Shown here: positions 1-8,193 of the stretch, one piece after another
Layout of the letters: each line of letters starts with the position of its first letter
Position numbering within the stretch: position 1 is the first letter of the stretch
NCBI GenBank assembly: GCA_964580675.1
Contig: CAZOLI010000007.1
Location: 1-64,000, forward strand
From: CAZOLI01 sp964580675
GTDB taxonomy: Bacteria; Planctomycetota; MHYJ01; CAYXQY01
Reading direction: 5' to 3'
DNA: 64,000 nucleotides
Notes under the pieces: generated by a model
The model's input: the letters and a program-made list of their open reading frames with translations, nothing else
Told to the model about the DNA's origin: nothing
Database searches by the model: none
Made by a program: the position numbers and the translations under genes

Positions 1-1286
1 AAGAACACGGAAAAGAGAGTGGTACAGATACCAATAAACAACGTGGTCGCAAAACCCTTGATTGGCCCCGAGCCGAAGTAGAACAGGATGACGGCCGCGA
101 TCAGCGTCGTGGTGTTTGCGTCGAACACCGCCCAGAACGCTTTGTTCCAGGCCGTCTCGAACGTTTTTCTTGCGCTCTGATCTTTTTCGTGTTCCTCCCG
201 TATCCGTTCAAAAATAATGACACTGGCGTCCACGGCCATGCCCACGGTAAGCAAAATACCGGCAATGCCCGGAAGCGTGAGCGTGGCTTCCAGCAGGTTC
301 ATAATGGAAACCAGAAGGAGGAGGTTCAGAATCAGAACAAAGTTCGCAATGAGACCGAGCCCCCAGTAATAAAAGGCCATAAAGAGCAAAATGAGAGCGA
401 GGGCCCAGCCGACGGCCATTGTCCCGTTCTGGATGGAGTCCTCTCCCAGGGTCGGACCAACCGTGTTCTCGGAAATAATTTCGAGCGGGGCCGCCAGTTT
501 TCCGGAATTCAGAATATTGGAAAGATTTTTTGCATCCTCAGGTGAGAAACTACCGGTGATCCGGGCCACACCGCCGGTAATCGGTTCCTGAATATTTGGT
601 GCGCTTTTGACGTTGCCGTCAAGGACAATAGCAAGTGATTTTCCCTGGTTTTCGGACGTTATTTCGGCAAACTTATCGCCCCCTTCGGCGGTAAGGTCCA
701 GGGACACGTTATACGGTCCGCCACCCGGCCCCCCTCGACTGGCGACGGGTTCCGCCTCCTTTACGTATTTTCCGTCCAGAACAGGTTCCTCCTCCAGAAG
801 AATATATTCTGAGTTCGATCCGGAACCAGCTCCTCGAGAATCGGGCGGAAGACGTTTCCAGATTGTGCCCGGCGCGGGGTCATCCGGTGCTGATGATTTC
901 CCGTAATCAACCTGACTCGCTTCGAGGTAAAACTCCAGGTTTCCCGTTGTGGTTAAGATTTCCTTGACCCGTTCGATCTGTCCTTCCTCCATTCCCGGAA
1001 GCTGCACACTAATTTTGTTGTTCCCCTGTCTCTGTATGCGGGGCTGTGTGAGTCCGAACCGGTCGATTCGCCTTGTCAGGATGTTGACGGCGTTCTGCGT
1101 AGCTTCGTCCATGTCCTCAATCTCTCCTTCGTCCTGAAGCTGCAGAACCAGTTCGGAGCCTCCCTGAAGATCTAGGCCCTTGACAAACGTTCTGTTCAAT
1201 ACGGGCTTGTTTTCCCAGGGAATGGCGATGTAAACCGCCAGTACGGTCAAAACCAGAGTTATAATGTTGTTCAGGCGATAATTCAT
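1..1286 (-). CDS. secD: Protein translocase subunit SecD (C-terminus beyond window)
   Basis: SecD is the inner-membrane accessory subunit of the Sec translocon that uses the proton gradient to help pull proteins across the membrane. The reading frame is open from an ATG at 1286 to the window edge, giving 428 residues without the end. An N-terminal membrane helix is followed by the typical 'GLDLQGG' motif near residue 40, the large periplasmic P1 domain, and near residues 290-400 the SecD/SecF membrane motif region with 'LPGIAGILLTVGMAVDASV' and 'IFERIREE'. yajC lies upstream on the same strand, the classical yajC-secD order. No Shine-Dalgarno sequence is visible before the ATG. SecF is not inside the window; it could be fused or follow beyond base 1. 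Confidence 0.95.
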   Translation of the reverse strand, partial: MNYRLNNIITLVLTVLAVYIAIPWENKPVLNRTFVKGLDLQGGSELVLQLQDEGEIEDMDEATQNAVNILTRRIDRFGLTQPRIQRQGNNKISVQLPGMEEGQIERVKEILTTTGNLEFYLEASQVDYGKSSAPDDPAPGTIWKRLPPDSRGAGSGSNSEYILLEEEPVLDGKYVKEAEPVASRGGPGGGPYNVSLDLTAEGGDKFAEITSENQGKSLAIVLDGNVKSAPNIQEPITGGVARITGSFSPEDAKNLSNILNSGKLAAPLEIISENTVGPTLGEDSIQNGTMAVGWALALILLFMAFYYWGLGLIANFVLILNLLLLVSIMNLLEATLTLPGIAGILLTVGMAVDASVIIFERIREEHEKDQSARKTFETAWNKAFWAVFDANTTTLIAAVILFYFGSGPIKGFATTLFIGICTTLFSVF

Positions 1287-1438
1287 CGTGGTGAGGCTAA
1301 CTGCAGTTGTAATTTACGTGCCGCGTTGTCCCGGTAGGAACCATTCGAACGAATTCCTGACCTCTACTTCTGAGTTCCTGGATGCCTCAAACGGGCATCA
1401 CGTGATGCTGCCGGCTTCGCTTCGACCAGCAGAGAACG

Positions 1439-1810
1439 TTAATCCTCTTCCTCCTCGTCTTTCTGGGTCAAGTTTTCTCGAATGGCCCACTTCGCAAGTT
1501 TGATCTGTGTATCGTCCTGATCGTCCACAACTACCGTCACTTCTTCGTCGTGAATTTTTTCAACGGTACCGTGTATACCCCCAATGGTGAGAACATCATC
1601 TTTTTTGTTGAGGGCCTCCAGCATTTCCTCCTTTTCCTTTTGCTCATCCTGCTTCGGTTTAATTATCAAGAAATAGTAGATGGCCAGAAAACCGATTCCG
1701 AGCAGGCCGCACATAAGGAGCTGGCTAACCCAGCTCTCCTGACCTCCGTTTTTTGTTGCCGCTTCTCCTCCATTCTGAAGAAGCGCCAGCAGAACATCCA
1801 GATATTCCAC
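1439..1810 (-). CDS. yajC: Sec translocon accessory protein YajC
   Basis: Small single-pass inner-membrane protein that joins SecDF. A GTG start at 1810 is chosen over a longer open frame because AGGAG lies 8 bases upstream and a promoter sits at 1845-1872, so the mRNA begins inside the longer frame. The 123-residue product has a short N-terminus, one membrane helix (about residues 30-50, 'LLGIGFLAIYYFLIIKP') and the family motif 'DDVLTIGGIHGTVEKI'. The C-terminus ends in a run of acidic residues. It lies 152 bp upstream of secD and is probably cotranscribed with it. Confidence 0.93.
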   Translation of the reverse strand: MEYLDVLLALLQNGGEAATKNGGQESWVSQLLMCGLLGIGFLAIYYFLIIKPKQDEQKEKEEMLEALNKKDDVLTIGGIHGTVEKIHDEEVTVVVDDQDDTQIKLAKWAIRENLTQKDEEEED

Positions 1811-1844
1811 AGCTTTATCTCCTGAAGAAAGAAAGTATCCGAAT

Positions 1845-1872
1845 ATTATAACAGGATCCGAATCCTCTTCAA
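1845..1872 (-). promoter_or_regulatory. Sigma-70-type promoter of yajC-secD
   Basis: On the minus strand TTGAAG (1867-1872) and a perfect TATAAT (1845-1850) are separated by 16 bp. Predicted start near 1838 leaves a 28-nt leader with AGGAG before the GTG of yajC. Confidence 0.7.
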
Positions 1873-1989
1873 AAAAGAACAATTCTATCCGTTGAACCCG
1901 TCGGAGATTGCCGGGAATAAAAACAAATTCGAATCTCCATATGCCCCCGGCTCGGATCGATCATTCAACGGGGTTCGAAGTGATGTGAA

Positions 1990-2029
1990 ATCTCATTCTC
2001 AACAAATTCTGTTTAGAATCAAATGAGAT
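1990..2029 (-). terminator. Nested hairpin after the GH5-like gene
   Basis: ATCTCATT (1990-1997) pairs perfectly with AATGAGAT (2022-2029), and an inner ATTCT/AGAAT stem nests inside. Only a short T run follows on the minus strand, so termination strength is uncertain. Confidence 0.4.
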
Positions 2030-2077
2030 CCGCGTCGGTCCCTGTATGCACAACAGCTGCCCGGGAGGAGGAACGCT

Positions 2078-3562
2078 CTACCGATGGTGAAACTCAATCC
2101 GGACGTGGAGGGAGGTGTTTGAACCGTCCGCCGGTGGCCAGACCAAAAGTCGGTTATTTTCCGGCATCCACTTCGCGTTCGCCCGGTGTTTTTTTCGGTC
2201 AATGATGACGGACCTGAGTGAATACCCTTCAAACGGAACGTACAGCTCCAGAGGAGCTTCACGGTTTTCCTCCAGCTGAAGGGAGGCCTGAATGGTGGCA
2301 TGCTGAGGTTCTCTGTTCCACGAAAACATTGTTAATACGCCGGGAACGTATATAGCGACGGGTTTTTGAAGAACCTCAGATGGCCATAAATTATTCCCCT
2401 CCGTGGACACGACGGACGTGGGATACCCGCTTGTGGAGTACAGCCAATAAAACCATCCCACCCCGGCCTCCTCCGACCCGGAAAGAAGATCACGGAGATA
2501 TTCGCGGCCACTGTTCATGTTAATATACGCCCCGACCTCCGTGAACAACAAAGGACGATCCTGATCCCGGGCCTGTATTTTTAAACGGGTCTGAAGCTCC
2601 CGAAGTCGATCCGCCATCCGGTGGGTATATTTCTTGCGGAGACGGAGGAGCGGATGAATTCTGGGAATGCTTATGACCACGTTTCTCATATCGCTCGACA
2701 TCTCCGGAAGATCTGGCTGTTCCAGTGGGTCATCCCCCGCCGGCGCCAGAAACACCAGTTTTCCCTTCCGCATTCCCGAAAGCGACCGGTAACTGTGCTC
2801 ATAAAATTTTTGTAGTTTGTCGGCCGTAAAAGAAGGACCCTCTTTCGTGCCGGTCAAGGGGAGCCGGAGAAGGTCCAGCCCGATGACCATTGGGGTGTCC
2901 GAATAATGACGGAACGCCTTTCTGACAAAGCGAACGTATGATTTTCGGAGGGAGGTCTTCGACCAGAACGTTTCGGCCTGCGCTCGAATGGATTCGGACG
3001 ATGTCAGATCCGCGTTCCGGGATCCGTCGGCTCGATGTCTGGCGGGCAGGTAATTTCCGCGGTGATACGTTCCGGGATCCACAGGAGAGAAGGAAAGAAC
3101 GACAAAAATATTTTGTTCCACACACTGATTTACCAGTTCCCGGAGATAGGTTCGGTAACGTTCATTTTCGCTCTCTCCGTCTGGATAGTAATGGTTCCAG
3201 AACACGTGAATCCGAATCGCATTTACCCCAAATTTACGGAACCACTCAAAATCACTTTCGGAGAGGGGCTGATATTTTCCGGACAGGTGATCGACCGTGC
3301 TGTAATTTACCCCCCTGAATTGAACCGTCCGGCCATATTGATCCTTTATGACCTGCCCTTCGGTTCGGAGCGGGAGGAGTTCTTCGGGGGAAGGAATCGA
3401 CTGAATTTCCGAGTCCCCCGATGCAGCAGAAGTTCTACCACCGGGTTCGGAACCTGGCCCTGCCCGGCATGTGATGAGCAGGACCGAAAGGAAAAATACA
3501 GCCAGAAGTGTGGAGAGACCGCGAACTGTCGCGTTAAAGTTGATCCTTGACACCTTCTTCAA
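2078..3562 (-). CDS. GH5-like lipoprotein, probable pseudo-glycosidase
   Basis: 494 residues with a lipoprotein signal (hydrophobic stretch 15-31, lipobox 'LLITC', Cys32), so likely an outer-membrane or periplasmic lipoprotein. The middle resembles a GH5-type TIM barrel: 'RGVNYS' (residues 83-88), 'FGVNAIRIHVFWNHYYPD' (111-128), and a strand-7-like 'PLLFTEVGAY' with the presumed nucleophile Glu342. At the place where GH5 enzymes carry the Asn-Glu-Pro acid/base motif the sequence reads 'GLDLLRLPL' (228-236), so the acid/base glutamate is missing. It may bind glycans without cleaving them. The start is TTG at 3562, overlapping the upstream gene by 29 bp; GTG at 3553 is an alternative. Assignment rests on motif memory, not a search. 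Confidence 0.6.
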   Translation of the reverse strand: MKKVSRINFNATVRGLSTLLAVFFLSVLLITCRAGPGSEPGGRTSAASGDSEIQSIPSPEELLPLRTEGQVIKDQYGRTVQFRGVNYSTVDHLSGKYQPLSESDFEWFRKFGVNAIRIHVFWNHYYPDGESENERYRTYLRELVNQCVEQNIFVVLSFSPVDPGTYHRGNYLPARHRADGSRNADLTSSESIRAQAETFWSKTSLRKSYVRFVRKAFRHYSDTPMVIGLDLLRLPLTGTKEGPSFTADKLQKFYEHSYRSLSGMRKGKLVFLAPAGDDPLEQPDLPEMSSDMRNVVISIPRIHPLLRLRKKYTHRMADRLRELQTRLKIQARDQDRPLLFTEVGAYINMNSGREYLRDLLSGSEEAGVGWFYWLYSTSGYPTSVVSTEGNNLWPSEVLQKPVAIYVPGVLTMFSWNREPQHATIQASLQLEENREAPLELYVPFEGYSLRSVIIDRKKHRANAKWMPENNRLLVWPPADGSNTSLHVRIEFHHR

Positions 3563-4295
3563 GCCGGCGGCGATAATTCACCCGGGCAAGCATAACCCCC
3601 AAAATCAAACCGACCAGGGGAACACCCATCCAGAGTCCGTCGAAATAGATATTATAGAACGAAACGGGAAGCAAATAATGGCCGGTGAAAAAGTGGTAAG
3701 CCCACACACCTCCAACCGAAAGAACGAGGAAGGAGATGACAATGGAGACCGAACCCACCAGTGCCCTTCTCTGCTGAGTTACGGACAATCCGGCAGCCAG
3801 GAGGTTCGAGGGCAGACCACCAACAATAAACCGCCCGATGACAAACGCCAGGAACATTCCGAGAATAACTCCGGCCACCACGGCACTTGCGAGATGCTGC
3901 TGCACGGGATTCTGGTCGTATCCCGGAGGAGAGTACTCATAAATCGGTGACGGTCTGTCCGATCCACTTTTCGTTGCTACGGCGACGCCCGGCAAATTAT
4001 CCTGTTCGTTCCCTCCGTTATATCCGGGCGGGCTGGTATTATACACAGGGGGAAGTTTGTTCCGGCTGCGTTCCCAATCCGGCCACCGATCGATTTCTTC
4101 ACCGGGAGCGGAGGTTTTTCGCCACTTCGGCCAGGGGTCCAGTTTCGGTGGTTTTTTCTTCTTGCTGGTCTCCTCTGGATCGTTCGTGTCTTCCGTTTCC
4201 TGAGCCAACACAGCACCGGCCGTGAAACAGACAAACAGAATTCCCGTCAGGATGATGTAAAGTCCCTTCCCCCCGGTTAGGTTCTGATTTTTCAT
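3534..4295 (-). CDS. Membrane protein with repeated WPxW and SPPGY motifs
   Basis: Not a family I recognise. The 253-residue product (ATG at 4295; GTG at 4307 would add four residues) has an N-terminal signal sequence or anchor ending near 'AVLAQE', a Pro/Trp/Tyr-rich exported segment, and three hydrophobic helices in the second half. The exported segment holds two copies of a WPxW motif ('PWPKWRK', 'RWPDWER') and two of a 'YxxSPPGY' motif. It sits between the deformylase fusion and the GH5-like lipoprotein with short spacing and an overlap, so the three are probably one operon and this protein may partner the lipoprotein at the envelope. Confidence 0.7.
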   Translation of the reverse strand: MKNQNLTGGKGLYIILTGILFVCFTAGAVLAQETEDTNDPEETSKKKKPPKLDPWPKWRKTSAPGEEIDRWPDWERSRNKLPPVYNTSPPGYNGGNEQDNLPGVAVATKSGSDRPSPIYEYSPPGYDQNPVQQHLASAVVAGVILGMFLAFVIGRFIVGGLPSNLLAAGLSVTQQRRALVGSVSIVISFLVLSVGGVWAYHFFTGHYLLPVSFYNIYFDGLWMGVPLVGLILGVMLARVNYRRRLEEGVKDQL

Positions 4296-4331
4296 TAGCT
4301 TTTTCACGGGTGGATACCCAATAACCGGATG

Positions 4332-5348
4332 TTAAACAAGCACGGAACGCAATTCCTCCAGTACGTCTCGAACCCCTCGATCCTCATAATACGACGCAAG
4401 CCGTCGGTTTTGCTCTCGTCGGTCCTCCGTGTCCGTCGACCTCAGTATGTCCCTGGCTCGATCCGGTCGTGGCCCCCAGTTCCCCACTTCCTGAAAATCC
4501 TCGTTAAAAATTACCACCACAGGATGTTCCCCCGTTCCATACGTTAAATAATAATCGGCAAGATCCTGATTCTCATTCACCTCAAATATGCGGAGATCCA
4601 GAGCGTCATTCTGATCCACCGCTCTGGCCACGACGGGCAGTACGTACGCCGATTCAAAATTATGAAGTTCCGTTAACACGAAAAAATAAAGAGAATCGTC
4701 CAGGGATTCAAAGAATTCCCGATGATTTTCCGGGAGGACAATTTCCTCATACACCTCCCTGTTCCGTTGAGCAAAACGGCTGTCACCGGAGACGTACCCG
4801 GACCAGGTCACCCCTTCCTCACGGTACCGTGGTTCCGGATTATCATCCCATCGCTTCAACACATCAAATTGTTCCTCCATCTCCTCTCGTCGTTCCCCCT
4901 CGAGGTAATCAATGAATAATTTGCCCCTGAGATGATCAACCTCGTGCTGTATGCAGCGGGCCCAAATTCCTTCTCGTTCCAGAACTGTTACCTCTCCATC
5001 GGGAGAAAGAAACTCCACTTTCGCAAATTTGTCTCGTTCGAGATTGGCCCAGATGCCGGGGAGGCTCAAACATCCTTCCGCTTCCTTCTCCGAACCCCCT
5101 GTTTCTTTAATTTCGGGATTGATCATGCAGACCAGTTCCGATCCATCCCGGGAATCACTGCAATCCATAAGCGCAATCTGTTTCTGTATCCCCACCTGGG
5201 GAGCGGCAAGTCCCACCCCATGATTTTCGTACATACATTCTTCCATGTCCCGGATGAGATCCCGTATCTCATCCGTTATTTCCGGGACTTCTCGAATCTC
5301 CCCCCGGAGAGGATCGTCATCAAATGTACAGAGGGAAAGAACACACAT
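4332..5348 (-). CDS. def: Peptide deformylase fused to a thioredoxin-like domain
   Basis: 338 residues. Residues 1-168 are a complete peptide deformylase, which removes the formyl group from nascent N-terminal fMet in the cytoplasm: motif I 'GVGLAAPQ' (44-51), motif II 'EGCLS' with metal ligand Cys93, motif III 'HEVDH' (135-139). Residues about 175-338 resemble the small thioredoxin-like family with 'HPVVVIFNEDFQEVGNWGPR' near 275-294. The Trp-Cys-x-x-Cys site expected near 229-233 reads 'HNFES', so this domain cannot do dithiol chemistry. Ordinary deformylases are 150-200 residues, so the fusion doubles the length. The start 'MCVLSLCTFDDDPLR' fits the family's N-terminus. Confidence 0.9.
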   Translation of the reverse strand: MCVLSLCTFDDDPLRGEIREVPEITDEIRDLIRDMEECMYENHGVGLAAPQVGIQKQIALMDCSDSRDGSELVCMINPEIKETGGSEKEAEGCLSLPGIWANLERDKFAKVEFLSPDGEVTVLEREGIWARCIQHEVDHLRGKLFIDYLEGERREEMEEQFDVLKRWDDNPEPRYREEGVTWSGYVSGDSRFAQRNREVYEEIVLPENHREFFESLDDSLYFFVLTELHNFESAYVLPVVARAVDQNDALDLRIFEVNENQDLADYYLTYGTGEHPVVVIFNEDFQEVGNWGPRPDRARDILRSTDTEDRREQNRRLASYYEDRGVRDVLEELRSVLV

Positions 5349-5615
5349 AAAACGGTTCGTGAATTTTCAACCTCGTCCTTAAAATACGTTTATTAACCGC
5401 CTGCAGGGCGCAACGCGAATCCCTGCACGAAAAAGCACTTTATATCACTGGAAACGGATAATCCGAACGATCAATACACAAAGAATGAAGAAATTGATTA
5501 TAGAGCCCCCTCAAGGTACATTGCAAAAAAAGGCTGATTCTACACGAATAATCCTGTTTCCCGATCGATAAAAACATATTTCGTCTGGTGTTCATTCCAC
5601 AAACGGAAGAGCATG

Positions 5616-5644
5616 TTGTATTCTTCCACCAGTAACGGTATAAT
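5616..5644 (+). promoter_or_regulatory. Sigma-70-type promoter of the pseudo-receiver gene
   Basis: TTGTAT (5616-5621) and a perfect TATAAT (5639-5644) are 17 bp apart. The predicted transcript starts near 5651 and has a leader of about 146 nt. Between the deformylase start (5348) and this promoter I see no gene. Confidence 0.7.
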
Positions 5645-5696
5645 GTTAAGGAAGATGAGACCATCGCCCGGGATCCGGAGAGGGAAATCCAGATCT

Positions 5697-5766
5697 CGGT
5701 CTACAAACCATGTGTCTCGAGGGGATCCATGCGGAGTACAACTGTGATGGTATGAGGGGTAGACCG
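5697..5766 (+). promoter_or_regulatory. Structured 5' leader of the pseudo-receiver gene
   Basis: CGGTCTAC (5697-5704) pairs perfectly with GTAGACCG (5759-5766). Inside, ACCAT (5707-5711) pairs with ATGGT (5747-5751), and TGTCTC (5713-5718) can pair with GAG-t-ACA (5734-5740). This three-level stem sits between the promoter and the strong ribosome binding site. It matches no riboswitch class I recognise. Confidence 0.45.
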
Positions 5767-5796
5767 TCTATTGATCTATTAAAAGGAGGTTTCATA

Positions 5797-6159
5797 ATGA
5801 AGTCGAGAGTCCTCGTGGTGGACCACAGTAGCTCCCTCTGGACCAATCTCAACGGGAATGGCAATCCCGGAGACTATGAATTAAATGTGGTCGAAGATGG
5901 TCTGGAAGCGTTCATGGAACTTAACCAGAACAATTTTGAGACGGTGCTCGTTCGCGAGGACCTTCCCGGCGTCCCGGGAACGGAACTTGCTGAAGCTGTT
6001 CTTGAAAAACGTCCGGAATTGAACGTGGTGCTTTTCGGCCAAAACGGTGGATTGAAGAACGCCGGCGTGGAACCTGATCATGTTGCCGAGCGGCCGGAAA
6101 CGGAATCCGAAGCAACAAACCTCCTTGAAGAAGCAATGTCGATGACCACCGTTTCCTGA
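5797..6159 (+). CDS. Stand-alone receiver-like protein lacking the phospho-aspartate
   Basis: 120 residues. Start ATG at 5797 is fixed by AAGGAGGT (5783-5790), the strongest ribosome binding site seen in the window. The fold pattern is CheY-like: 'RVLVVDHS' strand 1, 'VLVREDLPGVPG' strand 3 to loop, 'LNVVLFGQ' strand 4, 'HVAERP' at strand 5. Key residues are altered. The acceptor Asp is Arg53, the acidic pair is reduced to one Asp, and the conserved Lys before Pro is Arg. It therefore cannot be phosphorylated in the usual way and is best called a pseudo-receiver. No output domain is present. It lies alone between two minus-strand genes. Confidence 0.75.
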   Translation: MKSRVLVVDHSSSLWTNLNGNGNPGDYELNVVEDGLEAFMELNQNNFETVLVREDLPGVPGTELAEAVLEKRPELNVVLFGQNGGLKNAGVEPDHVAERPETESEATNLLEEAMSMTTVS

Positions 6160-6174
6160 AGTATCTGCTTCAAA

Positions 6175-6206
6175 CAAAAAACGGAGCAGGGAGATGATGG
6201 CTCCGT
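6175..6206 (-). terminator. Rho-independent terminator of the NUDIX gene
   Basis: On the minus strand a perfect 7-bp stem ACGGAGC/GCTCCGT (6181-6187 with 6200-6206) is followed by six T. It ends transcription from the NUDIX gene at 6300-6929. Confidence 0.8.
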
Positions 6207-6299
6207 GTGGTTGAACCGTCGGCGCTTCCGCTCACAACCTTGTTCCCCGCCGAAATCGGGGCCCGATGTAAGGAAATCTCCTTCTGTTTCCCCTCCAAC

Positions 6300-6929
6300 T
6301 CATTCATTCCGTACGGTACGGGGCAACGCCTGATTCAGGTTGTCAATCAGCAGTCTGGACCAGGACTCGTAGTGGTCCGGATGTTGCTCCCGATTCTCAT
6401 GCAGGGACGGGACGGAAACAAATGATCCCTCCATGTTTTCCTTCTCCCGGATCTCCACGGATTCTTTCCGGGCATCCACCCGGTACACCAATCCAAAATG
6501 AACGGCACCTACCGGATTGGAATCGTCGTTTAAATATCCGACGTGCGTCCGTTGATACCCATCCGGAAGGTGCAGTTCTTCCTCAAGTTCCCGGCGAGCG
6601 GCCTGACCGAGCATGTCTTCACCGGCGTCCTCCGGATTTATGTGTCCCCCGATGCCGATACTCAGCATCTCGTGGAGACGATCCTCCCCCTGAGAGGGAA
6701 GACGCTTTACCTGCAGTACTTGACCATCTCCCTGAACCAACGAATACGGAATGATCTGTTTCAGGTTTGAATCCTCCTCCGCGTAATCGCGCTCCACAAA
6801 AAATCCCTCCTCACAAATCCGGTCGATGTACTTGTCATCTCCCGGTTCCTCGTCATCAAGACCCTGGAACCCGTGTGGATATGCCAGGTCAAACAGGTCT
6901 TCCCGGCGAATGGCGTAAACAAATTCCAT
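6300..6929 (-). CDS. NUDIX hydrolase with N-terminal extension
   Basis: 209 residues. NUDIX enzymes cleave nucleoside diphosphates linked to another group. The NUDIX box is complete near residues 94-117 (Gly-Gly-His...Glu...'RRELEEELHL', i.e. G-x5-E-x7-REUxEExxU). About 65 residues precede the strand leading into the box ('QVLQVKR'), an N-terminal portion I do not recognise. AGAAGGGG lies 7 bases before the ATG at 6929. It is a single-gene unit with its own terminator at 6175-6206. The substrate cannot be told from sequence. Confidence 0.85.
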   Translation of the reverse strand: MEFVYAIRREDLFDLAYPHGFQGLDDEEPGDDKYIDRICEEGFFVERDYAEEDSNLKQIIPYSLVQGDGQVLQVKRLPSQGEDRLHEMLSIGIGGHINPEDAGEDMLGQAARRELEEELHLPDGYQRTHVGYLNDDSNPVGAVHFGLVYRVDARKESVEIREKENMEGSFVSVPSLHENREQHPDHYESWSRLLIDNLNQALPRTVRNE

Positions 6930-7125
6930 TGTGGACCCCTTCTAAATTTGGCTGAGACAAACAAGAATCGCTGGAATTTTAATGGAAGAACCGGTTAATA
7001 TTCCAGTGGGAAGAAGGAAATGTCACAATTCGTATACTACGGATGAAACCCCTTATCCGTCCCCGTCACGCGTGCCGGAATCGTATTTTCACCGGATCTT
7101 CTCGTAATTTCTTTCCGGTTTTCAG

Positions 7126-7650
7126 ATGAGGCAAAAATTACCGATCCTCGTAATTGCTATTGGCATTCTCGGTTTCGCCATAATGGCATTTCTCTTTCAG
7201 ACAGCCATCAAACAGGGACTCAACCTCGAACCGCTGATTGAGCTGAGGGATAGTGTCAAAAAGGAATTTCCCGTGACCGCTGTTCATGTGACGCGGAAAA
7301 AAGACGAGGAGGAACAGGAAAAAAACAAAAAACACTGGATCCGGGTGGAGTATGTCCCGGAAACGGACACGTTACAATCAGCGGATGAGAATTCGAAATC
7401 CCTCGCCGGAAAAATCCTGAAACACGTACGCCTCCATTATTCGGGGAACCGGGAACACGTCACCGGGTTTCGAATTATTGAGCTGAAGGAGGAGTCCGCG
7501 GAAGAACCCCGGGTTTTTCTCGAGGAGCATCTGCGAAAAATCCCCGGTTCATCCCCCGGGAAAGAAAACCAACCATCTCCGGCGGAGAAAGATGCATCCC
7601 CCGAGAAAAAGGATAAGGACAAAATGGAACCCTCCGGGGAAAGACGTTAA
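7126..7650 (+). CDS. Membrane-anchored small protein of unknown function
   Basis: 174 residues, not recognised. A single N-terminal hydrophobic helix (about residues 5-25) anchors it, probably with the rest outside the cytoplasm. The middle has mixed strands ('HWIRVEYVP', 'HVRLHYSG', 'GFRIIEL') suggesting one small alpha/beta domain. The last 35 residues are a charged Lys/Glu/Pro tail. It is divergent from the NUDIX gene and convergent with rpiB. No Shine-Dalgarno sequence is visible before the ATG. Confidence 0.7.
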   Translation: MRQKLPILVIAIGILGFAIMAFLFQTAIKQGLNLEPLIELRDSVKKEFPVTAVHVTRKKDEEEQEKNKKHWIRVEYVPETDTLQSADENSKSLAGKILKHVRLHYSGNREHVTGFRIIELKEESAEEPRVFLEEHLRKIPGSSPGKENQPSPAEKDASPEKKDKDKMEPSGERR

Positions 7651-7740
7651 CAGCAGACCGAACGAAGCGTCTTCTGAACAGGGGGGAATTTTTTCAGACG
7701 GAACCTTCCACTGAACCGGGCTTCCCATGCCCCGGCAGCA

Positions 7741-8193
7741 TTATGAATTTTCCACCCGAACCGATTCACGGTCAATCTTCTTGATTCGCCGGTCGTGACG
7801 ACCACCATCGAAGGGGGTATCAAACCATATATCCAGCCATTCCTTCATGTCGGAAGGATCATCCCGTCTTGCGGCAAAGCAAATCACGTTTGAATTGTTG
7901 TGTTTTCGTGACATCTCCGCCTGTTCCGAATCCGAACAATAAAAAGCGCGTACGCCGGGGTGTCTATTGGCCGTGATGACCATGCCGAGGGCACTTCCAC
8001 AGACGAGAACTCCCCGGTCACACTCGCCCGTTGAGACGGCGTCGGAAGCGGGATGAGCGTAATCCGGATAATCACAGGATTCCGAACTGTCACATCCATA
8101 ATCAACGACCTCGTGTCCGAGGGATTGAAGGTAGTCGATGAGTTCTTCTTTTACGTCGAAACCGGCGTGATCGGAGGCAACGGAAATTTTCAT
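7741..8193 (-). CDS. rpiB: Ribose-5-phosphate isomerase B
   Basis: Interconverts ribose-5-phosphate and ribulose-5-phosphate in the pentose phosphate pathway. The 150-residue length is typical. Motifs: 'ASDHAGFDVKEEL' at the N-terminus, 'VCGSALGMVITANRHPGVRA' around the catalytic Cys, 'SRKHNNSNV', and 'FDGGRHDRRIKKI' near the C-terminus. Its ATG overlaps the TGA of the Sua5/phosphatase gene (ATGA), and GGAG lies 6 bases upstream. It is the last gene of the operon that begins at 13499. Confidence 0.95.
   Translation of the reverse strand: MKISVASDHAGFDVKEELIDYLQSLGHEVVDYGCDSSESCDYPDYAHPASDAVSTGECDRGVLVCGSALGMVITANRHPGVRAFYCSDSEQAEMSRKHNNSNVICFAARRDDPSDMKEWLDIWFDTPFDGGRHDRRIKKIDRESVRVENS

Noticed and set aside
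1811..1882. 24-codon upstream extension of yajC
   Set aside because: Contains the predicted promoter -10 and transcription start; the GTG at 1810 has a proper ribosome site.
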